From Candidatus Cloacimonadota bacterium (GTDB taxonomy: Bacteria; Cloacimonadota; Cloacimonadia; Cloacimonadales; TCS61), in the NCBI GenBank assembly GCA_023137125.1, contig JAGLPW010000138.1:1-40524 (forward strand): a stretch of 40,524 nt of DNA, in the 5' to 3' direction. Position numbers and translations under genes: made by a program. Of the stretch, positions 7,098-14,948 are shown piece by piece (positions within the stretch are counted from its first letter, which is position 1; each line of letters opens with the position of its first letter). The notes under the pieces are model-generated. The model did not search any database and had not been told where the DNA came from. It was given only the letters and a program-made list of their open reading frames with translations.

Positions 7098-9227
7098 ATG
7101 GCAAATGAAACTATCAATGTAGAAATCAAAAACTGCAATAATATTAAAAGAGCTAATTTAACAATTACTAAGAATCATTTAAACATAAAATATGCAATGA
7201 ATGGTGCAGGAAAATCTAGTATTGCAAATATAATTGAATTAGCTTCTAGAAATGAATCTATGTCAGAGTTTACACCATTTGGTTCAGACTCACATCCAGA
7301 AGTGATATTCTCTGAAACAGTTCAAAATGTATTTGTATTCAATGAAGATTTTATTAAAACAATGATATTCAAAGAAAGTGAAGTACTACCTAATTCTTTT
7401 GAGATATTTATTAAAACAAAGGACTATGATGATAAACTAGAAACACTAAATACTCGCTTAACAAAGTTAAAGATCGGAATTGGAGAAAATCCGGAAATTA
7501 TTGATATGCTTAGTGTATTTAGTGAAGTTAAATCAAAAATCAGTTTAAGTATAACAGGAGATTCTATCAAAAAAAATCCTTTTGTTAAAAGTTTACTTAC
7601 AAAAGAAAATATCTTCAATGTTCCAGATGAATTAAAGAAGTTTAATAGTTTCTTCGAAAATGAAAAACTTAATGTTGATTGGATTGATTGGAAAAATAAA
7701 GGTTCAAATTATGATGAGATATCAGGCTGTCCTTTCTGCGCAGAGGAACTACCAAAGACATATTCAAATGAAAAAAAAGTTTTTAATAAAAATTATAGAA
7801 AAACAAGTACTAAAAACATAAAAGATATGCTCGAATATTTCGATAAACTTTCAGCGTATATAAATGCAGAAAAACTCGATATTTTACAAAATTGCATCAA
7901 ATCAAGCGAAGATCAGGAATTCATTGAACTTAATTTAAAGAAATTCATCGAAGAACTTTCATTTATTTATACTAAAATAGAAAAGGCAATAACTTTTGAC
8001 TCTTATAGCATTAATAGAGACGAAATCAATAAACTTGATGAATATGTTAAATCTCTAAAAATTGAGTTAAAAGGAATTGATATTTTTAATAATGAAAAAT
8101 CAAGCGACATTATAGGTGAAATTAATTCACAGCTTGAAATATTACTTGTTGAGATAAATCTATTAAAAAAAGAACTGGGCGTATTAAAGACTACTATTCA
8201 AGTGGCTGCTAATAAGGCAAAATCTGATATTAATTCATTCCTTAAGCAAGCTGGTATCAGTTATGAGATAATGATCGCACCTATCTCACAGTCAGAATCA
8301 ACCACTATGTTGAAATATAAAATTAATGAAGATGAATTAATTGATGTAGATAATATAAAGAAGCACCTTAGTTGGGGTGAAAAGAATGCTTTTGCATTAG
8401 TCCTATTTATGCATTATTCGTTGAGTCAGAATGCGGATTTGATTATATTGGACGATCCTGTATCTTCTTTCGACATCAATAAAAAATATGCAATAATTAA
8501 TAGGCTTTTTAAAAATAAAGGAACATATAAGAGCTTTTATCAGCAAACGACAATTTTATTAACTCATGATTTTGAACCCATTACGGATTTTGTGATCAAC
8601 TTAAAACCAACAGGTGGTTTTGTTGTTCCAAAATTCTTAAAAAATGAGAAAGGTCTTTTAACAGAATATGAAATTCAAGTTGAGGACATTAAATCAATCA
8701 TTTTTTTACTGCGAGAAAATGCTAAAGATAAGACACTAAATGACCTATACAGGATTGTCTTTCTTAGAAAATATATTGAATATACAAATGAAAATAGTGG
8801 AGCTTCTAATGCATATAATATAATATCTTCATTAATACATGGTAAGTTAAAACCTGACAAAAAAGTTGATGTAGCGGCTTTTATTGATTTAGATCAAGAT
8901 GATGAGAAAGAAGGAAATGACTATATAAAATTCTTCATTCATGATTTTGATTACAATAACGTATTAGAATCCTCGTTCAAAAAGGAAAAGTTATTAGATT
9001 TATATAAAGTTGAAGAAAACGATTATTTAAAAATGCAAATTTTTAGAGTATACATAGTCATCTGTAAAGTAAGAGAAAAAATTGATGACATCTTATTAAA
9101 GTTTATTGATGAAGTATATCATATTGAAAACGATTATATTTATTATTTGGATTTTTTGAAATTTAATACCGTTCCCATCTACATATCAGAAAGTTGTGAT
9201 AAGTTCATGTTGAATGAAATGAAATAA
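7098..9227 (+). CDS. Rad50/PrrC-like AAA_13 ATPase with CPFC hook and possible ACNase triad
   Basis: A 709-residue split-head ABC-type ATPase. Walker A is GAGKSS (36-41), the signature is LSWGE (424-428), Walker B and D-loop are LIILDDPVSSFD (448-459), and the switch His is H490 (LLTHD). The coiled-coil middle carries CPFC (211-214), like a zinc hook, as in Rad50 and RloC. After the ATPase there is R557-x3-E561 (FLRKYIEYT) and H581 (SSLIHGK), an R-x3-E...H pattern like the anticodon-nuclease triad of PrrC/RloC, though the E-to-H gap (20) is shorter than I recall for PrrC. It precedes the QueC gene run by 57 bp and may be its sensor or effector. A plain OLD/SMC-like defence ATPase is the alternative. 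Confidence 0.8.
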   Translation: MANETINVEIKNCNNIKRANLTITKNHLNIKYAMNGAGKSSIANIIELASRNESMSEFTPFGSDSHPEVIFSETVQNVFVFNEDFIKTMIFKESEVLPNSFEIFIKTKDYDDKLETLNTRLTKLKIGIGENPEIIDMLSVFSEVKSKISLSITGDSIKKNPFVKSLLTKENIFNVPDELKKFNSFFENEKLNVDWIDWKNKGSNYDEISGCPFCAEELPKTYSNEKKVFNKNYRKTSTKNIKDMLEYFDKLSAYINAEKLDILQNCIKSSEDQEFIELNLKKFIEELSFIYTKIEKAITFDSYSINRDEINKLDEYVKSLKIELKGIDIFNNEKSSDIIGEINSQLEILLVEINLLKKELGVLKTTIQVAANKAKSDINSFLKQAGISYEIMIAPISQSESTTMLKYKINEDELIDVDNIKKHLSWGEKNAFALVLFMHYSLSQNADLIILDDPVSSFDINKKYAIINRLFKNKGTYKSFYQQTTILLTHDFEPITDFVINLKPTGGFVVPKFLKNEKGLLTEYEIQVEDIKSIIFLLRENAKDKTLNDLYRIVFLRKYIEYTNENSGASNAYNIISSLIHGKLKPDKKVDVAAFIDLDQDDEKEGNDYIKFFIHDFDYNNVLESSFKKEKLLDLYKVEENDYLKMQIFRVYIVICKVREKIDDILLKFIDEVYHIENDYIYYLDFLKFNTVPIYISESCDKFMLNEMK

Positions 9228-9284
9228 TTGTAAATGAAGTTAATACAATTTAAGGTAAAAGATAAAATACTGGAGGTATAAAAA

Positions 9285-9635
9285 ATGGGAAGTAGAGGAG
9301 ATGGAAGTTTTGGGAATTACCAACCAAAAGCTGATCAAACCAAATGTGGAGAAGACATTGGAGCTGTATCACTAGAAGATGTTACTTTATATGAATATTA
9401 TAAGAATAATGGAGAGCTTCCTAAGGTCGATGAACTTATTAGAGTTGAATTCCATGATGAATCAAAACGACTTGTTGCAATATCTGATTTAACAAATGAG
9501 ATAATTGGAGCAATACCTACAAGATTTAATTTCATGCTAATTTGCATTAAAAATAATTATAATTATGCTGGTAAAGTATTTGCTATGATTAATCATCCAC
9601 TACCAAGAGTTGAGGTGGAGATAAATGCAATCTAA
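9285..9635 (+). CDS. Small protein with Gly-rich N terminus, possible QueC-modification acceptor
   Basis: A 116-residue protein starting MGSRGDGSFGNYQPKADQ, with a flexible Gly-rich tail before a compact domain (residues 27-116, with IRVEFHDESKRLVAIS). RBS TGGAGG precedes the ATG. The next gene overlaps its end by 11 bp, so translation is coupled. I do not recognise the domain. The Met-Gly start, after Met removal, leaves an exposed Gly. From memory, QueC-like enzymes of type IV CBASS and Qat conjugate a deazaguanine to the N terminus of a partner with a similar tail (QatB-like). This protein is in the right place to be such a partner; that is inference. Confidence 0.7.
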   Translation: MGSRGDGSFGNYQPKADQTKCGEDIGAVSLEDVTLYEYYKNNGELPKVDELIRVEFHDESKRLVAISDLTNEIIGAIPTRFNFMLICIKNNYNYAGKVFAMINHPLPRVEVEINAI

Positions 9636-10953
9636 AAGAATATTAATTGTTGGTGATGTATTCGTTGATGTTAATGTAGCTAATAGAAACAATTCACAGA
9701 ATGTGCATTTAGGAGGTATATTCCACTCGGCTAGAGCTTTTTCTGTAATTCATAGCACTTATGGAATCTGTTATACTGCTCCACCTTACTTAGAATCAAG
9801 TATTACAAAATTTTCTGAAATACTAAACTGCTCTTACAGAGAAAATCTTGCTACAGTTGATGGTGCCCCCAATGTAATATTGATAAGAGATAGATTTGAA
9901 GCAGGAAATCAAGAATATTCTGAAATCCTTAGAGATCAATACAAATTAAATGGTACAAATGATTTTGAGAAAGTTATCCAAGTATTTCAACCAACAGATG
10001 TGCTATTATATCCAATAAAAGAATATACAGAACAAATCTTACATATATGCAATAAATATAAAATTAATATTCATATTGATGTGCAGTATATTGATAACAC
10101 AATGAACTTTGTTCAAATCGGTAAATATGATGTGAGGTCATTAATGCTTTCTACATCTACTTCTTATTTTATTAATGACTGTAAGAAGGATGTTTCTATT
10201 CTGAAGTCAAGACTTTACAAAAGTGGTGTCAAACTATTAATTTTAAAAGAAAATAGAGGAGGATCTAGAATAATTGATTTAGAAAACGATATTACATATG
10301 ATATACCATGCTATCCTATTGAGATTAAGCACTCTATCGGCCTAGGTGATTGCTATAATTCAGTTTTTATTGCAAATGATAATGGAAATGAATTTGAAAT
10401 TGCAGGGAAAATGGCATCCTTTATTGCTTCACTATACTCTTGTACATATGACTATAACTTGTTCAAAGATTTAGTTAGTAAGTTTATGTCCAATAGTATT
10501 GAAAGTCTTAAACAGTTAACCGGGCAACGTTTGGCTTGGGAAGATCGGGCTAATACTATGATTTACATTGCCGCTCCAGATTTTCCAGATGTTGATACAC
10601 GAATAATCGATCAAATAGAAGAAAACTTAGTCTATCATGGATTTCCTGTTCACCGTCCAATTAAAGAAAATGGTTTAGCTAAAGCTGATATTAGTAGAGC
10701 AGAAGAGCTAGCTATATTTGAGAAGGATATAGTTTCTTTAGATAACTCAGACCTTATGATAGCAATTTTGCTTCAAAGCGACCCAGGAACACTAGTCGAA
10801 ATAGGATATTTTTTCAAATCAAATAAACCGATTATTCTATTTGATCCAAATAAAATTGCTATGAATATGTTTTTGATGAATTCGGTTAGTAAAGTGTGTT
10901 ATAGCATGGATGAAGTCACAGACTCAGTATTTACACATTTAAGTAGGAGATAA
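9625..10953 (+). CDS. PfkB-family kinase fused to nucleoside 2-deoxyribosyltransferase-like domain
   Basis: A 442-residue two-domain protein. Residues 1-290 have the ribokinase/PfkB fold: the N-terminal ILIVGDVFVDVN strand and the C-terminal signature HSIGLGDCYNSVFIA (236-250) with catalytic D242. Residues 311-442 match nucleoside 2-deoxyribosyltransferase: IYIAAPDF, a SLDNSDLMIAIL strand (D373, D376) and DPGTLVEIGYFF with nucleophile E392. The combination suggests phosphorylation and base exchange or hydrolysis on a nucleoside or deoxyribosyl substrate. It overlaps the small Gly-tail protein and ends one base before the QueC-like gene. I know of no standard metabolic gene with this order of domains. 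Confidence 0.85.
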   Translation: MQSKRILIVGDVFVDVNVANRNNSQNVHLGGIFHSARAFSVIHSTYGICYTAPPYLESSITKFSEILNCSYRENLATVDGAPNVILIRDRFEAGNQEYSEILRDQYKLNGTNDFEKVIQVFQPTDVLLYPIKEYTEQILHICNKYKINIHIDVQYIDNTMNFVQIGKYDVRSLMLSTSTSYFINDCKKDVSILKSRLYKSGVKLLILKENRGGSRIIDLENDITYDIPCYPIEIKHSIGLGDCYNSVFIANDNGNEFEIAGKMASFIASLYSCTYDYNLFKDLVSKFMSNSIESLKQLTGQRLAWEDRANTMIYIAAPDFPDVDTRIIDQIEENLVYHGFPVHRPIKENGLAKADISRAEELAIFEKDIVSLDNSDLMIAILLQSDPGTLVEIGYFFKSNKPIILFDPNKIAMNMFLMNSVSKVCYSMDEVTDSVFTHLSRR

Positions 10954-10954
10954 T

Positions 10955-11575
10955 ATGAAATCGAATACTGTATTACTTTTGGCATCTGGTGGGATGGATT
11001 CTACAGTATTAGCTCATAAATTAGTTGATGAAGGTAAAAATGTTAAAATCCTTTTTTTTGATTATTCACAACATTTTAAGGATAAAGAATATAGTCAAAT
11101 GTCGATGTTGTTACCGTTAGATTGCTCGAGTGATATTGAAATAGTTGATATATCGAAAATATATAGGTCTTCTGAGTCTAGGATGATAAAGAAAGTAAAT
11201 TTATGGAAAGAGAATATTATTTCAGATGATCTTTATCTACCATATAGAAATTTAGTATTCTTTGCACTAGCTTCAGCCTATGCTCAATCAAATGGTATTA
11301 ATAAAGTATATGCAGCTTTCATTGATAGTAACCATGTTAAAGAAATTGATTGCTCAATTGATTTTTTCAATAATCTTAACCTATTACTAGGAGAACTAGG
11401 ATCGGTTACAATTGAATTACCGTTTAGAAATATGACAAAACTTGATGTAGCAAAACTTGGAATTAGATTAGGTGTAGATATTGCGAGAACATATTCTTGC
11501 CATGTAAATCCAGATTATCATTGTGGTTCATGCCCTAATTGTGTTGATAGGCAAAATGCCCTAAATAGTTTATAA
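10955..11575 (+). CDS. QueC-like 7-cyano-7-deazaguanine synthase paralogue
   Basis: A 206-residue PP-loop ATPase. The ATP motif SGGMDS is at 11-16, the YLPYRNLVF substrate loop at 94-102, and the zinc site at C182, C190, C193 and C196 (C-x7-C-x2-C-x2-C). The catalytic set expected of QueC is present. QueC turns carboxy-deazaguanine into preQ0 through an adenylated amide intermediate. No queD, queE or queF is nearby, and the gene is embedded between a kinase-deoxyribosyltransferase and a DNA glycosylase. The context points to a defence paralogue (Cap9/QatC type) rather than housekeeping queuosine synthesis. It is one base after the previous stop. Confidence 0.9.
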   Translation: MKSNTVLLLASGGMDSTVLAHKLVDEGKNVKILFFDYSQHFKDKEYSQMSMLLPLDCSSDIEIVDISKIYRSSESRMIKKVNLWKENIISDDLYLPYRNLVFFALASAYAQSNGINKVYAAFIDSNHVKEIDCSIDFFNNLNLLLGELGSVTIELPFRNMTKLDVAKLGIRLGVDIARTYSCHVNPDYHCGSCPNCVDRQNALNSL

Positions 11576-11588
11576 ATTGTAGGTTAAT

Positions 11589-12209
11589 ATGAGTGAATAT
11601 TGTATTGATGATTTTAATAAATTAAGAGATTTTATTAATTTTTTCGAATTTGATCTTTCTTCATCTAGTAAAATATCACAAACATTAAACATATGTGCTG
11701 TTCTAGCTGAGGTTGTTTTACAATCAGGTATGAATTATAATAATGTTGTTAGGCCAAGAATTGTTAGAATTTTAAAAAACTATCCCGACTTAAATACAAT
11801 TGATAAGATGAATAATGTGTTAGATTTTAATAAAGTTCAAGAGATTCTAATTTGGAAAGGTAAAATTCGAATTAAAAGGTTTTTAAAACTGGTCTTTTTT
11901 CTTAATGAACAGAGAATAAACTCTACTGATGAATTAAAATTATGGTTAAGTTTAACAAGTAATCAAAACCAATTATTAGAATTAGAAGGTATCGGACCAA
12001 AAAGTTTAGATTATCTAAAATTACTTGTAGGAATCTCAACAATACCAATTGATAGACACCTTTCTAATTTTGCTGAAATGAGTGGTGTATCAACTAAGAA
12101 ATATGATTATTTGAGTAATTTATACAAACAAGTTTGTAAATATTTAAAAGTTGAGTATCATATTCTTGATTCAGCAATATGGAATTTCATGAATTCTTTG
12201 TTAGTATGA
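11589..12209 (+). CDS. HhH-GPD DNA glycosylase/lyase (OGG/EndoIII-like)
   Basis: A 206-residue all-helical protein with the helix-hairpin-helix LELEGIGPKSLDYLKLLVG (130-148), followed by IPIDRHL (153-159). K138 aligns with the Schiff-base lysine and D155 with the catalytic Asp of OGG1/EndoIII. There is no C-terminal Fe-S cysteine cluster, so it is closer to the OGG-like small glycosylases. Type IV CBASS operons contain an OGG-like gene next to a QueC-like gene, and this pair is adjacent here too (13-bp gap). The substrate could be a modified nucleobase in DNA, RNA or a conjugate. It is the last gene of the run. Confidence 0.85.
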   Translation: MSEYCIDDFNKLRDFINFFEFDLSSSSKISQTLNICAVLAEVVLQSGMNYNNVVRPRIVRILKNYPDLNTIDKMNNVLDFNKVQEILIWKGKIRIKRFLKLVFFLNEQRINSTDELKLWLSLTSNQNQLLELEGIGPKSLDYLKLLVGISTIPIDRHLSNFAEMSGVSTKKYDYLSNLYKQVCKYLKVEYHILDSAIWNFMNSLLV

Positions 12210-12218
12210 TATTAAAGT

Positions 12219-12321
12219 TTGACGTTGTTCCCGAAATCTTGTCCAAAGTTAATGTGTAAAAAAATTATTATAAATTCACTTGAATAAGTAATTTAACAAG
12301 AAAATGCCAAACTGCTGCAAC
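12219..12321 (+). repeat. Composite repeat A-B (copy 1)
   Basis: Family A begins TTGACGTTGTTCCCG and continues TTGTCCAAAGTTAATGTGTA. It leads through AACAAG into family B (AATGCCAAACTGCTGCAAC, at 12301-12321). It lies directly after the QueC operon and could act as its boundary. Similar composites are at 15038, 16218, 20738, 34770 and 35469. Confidence 0.8.
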
Positions 12322-12340
12322 TTTTCTTTTCTAATATTTT

Positions 12341-12452
12341 AATTCATTTTAATTCAATACAATAGCTACTCAAGTTACCCAACTAAATTAATAATTTACT
12401 CTATATTCTTGAATAATTATATAATAAAAGATATTATGTTTAGGAGAAGAGA
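12341..12452 (+). repeat. D-type leader (copy ahead of truncated HNH gene)
   Basis: AATTCATTTTAATT, CAAGTTACCCAACTAAATT and TTACTCTATATTC run into AAGATATTATGTTTAGGAGA, the HNH ribosome site. It is close to the leader at 16965-17065 and, without the last part, to that at 20849-20930. These likely carry a shared promoter/5' untranslated region. Confidence 0.7.
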
Positions 12453-12686
12453 ATGAGCAGAGATCATAATACTGATACTGAAGGATATCCATTTGATCAA
12501 TCCCCAAAATTACGAGTTTGGGAAAAAGGAACTATAGTATCCGGGTATGATGCAAATAAATTCAGAAAGGATATTTGTGGATATTGGATAAATTTTAATG
12601 AATACGGCAATATCATGTCTGGAAACGGATGGGAAATAGATCACATTAAACCAGTATCTCAGGATGAATCAGACGATATTAGGTGA
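12453..12686 (+). pseudogene. Truncated HNH endonuclease gene
   Basis: The 77 residues match the intact HNH gene at 20958-21263 almost throughout (same YPxDQS, RVWEKGTIVSGY, GYWI, GNIMSGNGWEIDHIKP). The frame breaks after SDDI, where the intact copy continues GNLHPLQWKNNRKKAD. The first HNH His (DHIK) remains but the NLxPL asparagine and last N are lost, so the enzyme should be dead. DNA similarity ends near 12681, which marks a recombination or insertion junction just before the next module. Confidence 0.85.
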
Positions 12687-12708
12687 AATAAAATATTGAG
12701 GAGTTCAA

Positions 12709-12933
12709 ATGGAAAGGAAAGAAGTAAGTGCCATTTTGCAAGACGATTTTATTGAGTTTTTGAAACAGAATAACTTGTATGATTCATATATGAAAAAAGA
12801 GTTATTATGCGAATACTGTCAAAAACCAATAAGTGAATATAATGTTTTCACAATTTATTTTGATACAAAAATTAAATTTTGCTGCGATAATGAAAAATGT
12901 ATTGAATTTTTTAATAAAAGGAAAAAAAAATGA
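12709..12933 (+). CDS. Small CxxC zinc-finger-like protein
   Basis: A 74-residue protein with CEYCQKPI (35-42) and CCDNEKC near the end (58-64), which together look like a four-Cys zinc site. It starts after TGAGGAG, and its TGA overlaps the ATG of the next gene (ATGA, 12930-12933), so the pair is coupled. I do not recognise the family. Its pairing with a membrane-anchored protein suggests an accessory or antidote role, but this is only inferred. Confidence 0.6.
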   Translation: MERKEVSAILQDDFIEFLKQNNLYDSYMKKELLCEYCQKPISEYNVFTIYFDTKIKFCCDNEKCIEFFNKRKKK

Positions 12934-14012
12934 TTAACATTTATATTGTTGTAGGAACACCTGTAGTAACAATTGGAATAGGATTAACAATAGCACTTCA
13001 CTTCTTAAAAAATCCCGAAGAAATTGATAAATGGAGTGCTCTTTATAATAAATTTAAATTTTGGAAAGATGAAAATCGTGAGAGAAAAATAATCTCAAAA
13101 ACTTTAGACTATAAAATTACTAGAATTGCAAAACATATTAATAGTGAATCCGAAGGTATTTTGCCATATGGTTTAAGAGTTAAATGGACAAAACCTGATG
13201 AAGTTATATCATATATTGAGCAAAATGAAGTTATTGTCGTTTTATCAAAAGATGAAAACTCAGATAAAAATATTGTTGAAGCTTGTTCAGCCTTTGTTCC
13301 AAAAGCTTTACTTCCAACATCAAGAAATTGCATTGATGAGACCCTTTTGAAAGCTATGGACCAATATGTTATAAAACAAATTTTAAGTTATGGTTCTTTC
13401 GATTCTTCATATAATTATTTTATGAAACACTTTTTTTCTGGAATTATTAAATCACATCCTACAGCTAATTTATTTTATAATCATATTTCTAAAGTAGACA
13501 CAATAGGTTTTTTTACAAGAGTCTTACTAGAAGAATTTAGAAGGTTTGGATTGTTATTATATGGAACTTCAGAAGAAACATCTTTTAAAAATGAATCAAC
13601 CAGATTTCTTACATACCTTTATAATATAGCAAATAGACAACATAGTGAACGTGTAAAATTACAATTTTTAGGTGAAAAGATTAAAATCGGGATTATATTT
13701 GTAGCGCAAAGAGCAACATTAGAGAAATGGGGTCTTGAGGCTCATATAAGTCGAATAAAAAAAGACGTTGATATCGGTATTAAACGAGTATATGTTTTTT
13801 CATATGCCCATTCTTATGATGAAATGATTTATGATAAAGCTGGATATGTCGTTGATTACAAAACGAAAAAAACTTTTAAGTCTTTATCTCAATTGGAAAA
13901 AGAGTGTAGAAAAATTAATAATATTACATTTCTAAAAAAACAAAATTATATTACAAAAGATGCTAGCGGTAAAAATCGAAGAGCAAAGTATTTATTGTTC
14001 CAATCAACATAA
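12930..14012 (+). CDS. Membrane-anchored protein of unknown function
   Basis: 360 residues with one N-terminal transmembrane segment (INIYIVVGTPVVTIGIGLTI, residues 2-21, extending to about 26). A large cytoplasmic part follows. The C-terminal part has alternating strands and helices (IKIGIIFVAQRATLEKW, IKRVYVFSYAHSYDE), perhaps a Rossmann-like domain. It overlaps the preceding zinc-finger-like gene by 4 bp. No family is recognised. The two genes are bounded by an HNH remnant and by repeats, typical of a swapped-in defence or conflict module. Confidence 0.65.
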   Translation: MINIYIVVGTPVVTIGIGLTIALHFLKNPEEIDKWSALYNKFKFWKDENRERKIISKTLDYKITRIAKHINSESEGILPYGLRVKWTKPDEVISYIEQNEVIVVLSKDENSDKNIVEACSAFVPKALLPTSRNCIDETLLKAMDQYVIKQILSYGSFDSSYNYFMKHFFSGIIKSHPTANLFYNHISKVDTIGFFTRVLLEEFRRFGLLLYGTSEETSFKNESTRFLTYLYNIANRQHSERVKLQFLGEKIKIGIIFVAQRATLEKWGLEAHISRIKKDVDIGIKRVYVFSYAHSYDEMIYDKAGYVVDYKTKKTFKSLSQLEKECRKINNITFLKKQNYITKDASGKNRRAKYLLFQST

Positions 14013-14151
14013 AAAGATCTTTAACAAGAATGATAGTTGATAGTTGGTGTTATTTAAATGAATCGGAATTATTAATGGTTTAGATGAAAATCTTAGTGAT
14101 CTGTACTATATCACCAGTATGGTGAATTAGTGAATATTATTTGGAGGTATT

Positions 14152-14289
14152 TTGAAGAAAAAAGTGAAGATTTTTAATGTTATGTCGAAGTTGTTGTTAT
14201 CCCACCAGATGGGAGGATTAACAACAATAGGCGTTTTACTGCCGTTAGCAAAAATTATAAACGTGACATTATGCAAAATTTCCTTCTAA
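14152..14289 (+). CDS. Possible TTG-initiated 45-residue peptide containing a hairpin
   Basis: A strong ribosome site (TTGGAGG) precedes TTG at 14152. The frame encodes 45 residues, basic at the N terminus (LKKKVKIFN) then hydrophobic (GGLTTIGVLLPLAKIINVTL), and overlaps the next gene by 19 bp. The DNA carries a hairpin, TTGTTGTTA (14191-14199) with TAACAACAA (14219-14227), whose inner part CCCA/TGGG also pairs. It may be a leader peptide controlling the downstream gene, or chance. Confidence 0.3.
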   Translation: MKKKVKIFNVMSKLLLSHQMGGLTTIGVLLPLAKIINVTLCKISF

Positions 14290-14948
14290 GTGTATCTGCT
14301 TCTCTGTTTGCTGGAATATTATTAATAATAATTGTCAGTAAAACCTCTGATAAAGCAAAATGGGTTCTTATTGGAATATTAGGAAGATTAACAAACTCTG
14401 ATTTAGATTTTGTTTATGAAAATAAAAAAGCTTCCATTTCAGAAATTGAAAAAGAAATAAAAAGAGCGAATGAAATCTTTATCTATGCAAGCAGGGGTAA
14501 TGAACTTCACAGAGAAACATTTGAATCCATTTTCATGAATAAACCAAAAGGCAGAAAAGTAATCATTAAAATACTTCTTCCTGATTCATTGAAAAAAGCA
14601 GACAGTAATGATTGGATATCACAACGGGAAAATGAGCTTAAAAAATTTGATAAATCTCATGGCAATGGATTGTTCAGGTCACAAATAACTTCAAATATAG
14701 AATTTCTAAAATGCTATGTAGAATCCAATGAATTAGAGCTTCGTTTATATGATTATCCTCATACTGGCAGAATTTTAATAACAGATAAATTTTTGTACTT
14801 CACACCATATAGCAAAGAGACACACGGTAGAAATAATTCTGTTTATAAATTTAAACGAGGTGGTGAAATGTATAGTAATATGAAAAGATATTTTTTCCAA
14901 ATCTGGGAAAAATCAAGACAAATGCCATTAAAAGAACTTTATGAATAA
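14271..14948 (+). CDS. Membrane-anchored protein with degenerate PLD-like domain
   Basis: 225 residues. A transmembrane helix covers about 4-24 (FLLSVSASLFAGILLIIIVS). The cytoplasmic part has IFIYASRGNELHRETFE and VIIKILLPDS, like the opening strands of phospholipase D-like domains. Near the end, HTGRILITDKFLYFTPYS is placed where an HxKxxxxD motif is expected but lacks the Lys. Such domains occur as sensors or effectors in bacterial conflict systems. No substrate can be given. It follows a possible leader peptide and is followed by repeat A. Confidence 0.55.
   Translation: MQNFLLSVSASLFAGILLIIIVSKTSDKAKWVLIGILGRLTNSDLDFVYENKKASISEIEKEIKRANEIFIYASRGNELHRETFESIFMNKPKGRKVIIKILLPDSLKKADSNDWISQRENELKKFDKSHGNGLFRSQITSNIEFLKCYVESNELELRLYDYPHTGRILITDKFLYFTPYSKETHGRNNSVYKFKRGGEMYSNMKRYFFQIWEKSRQMPLKELYE

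Noticed and set aside
10955-11575. Housekeeping queuosine/preQ0 synthesis gene
   Set aside because: No queD, queE, queF or tgt is near, and the neighbours are a defence-type ATPase, a deoxyribosyltransferase fusion and a glycosylase.
9285-12209. Canonical type IV CBASS or Qat
   Set aside because: No CD-NTase or TGT (CBASS), and no QatA/TatD-type genes in the run (Qat), although the upstream ATPase might be compared with QatA.
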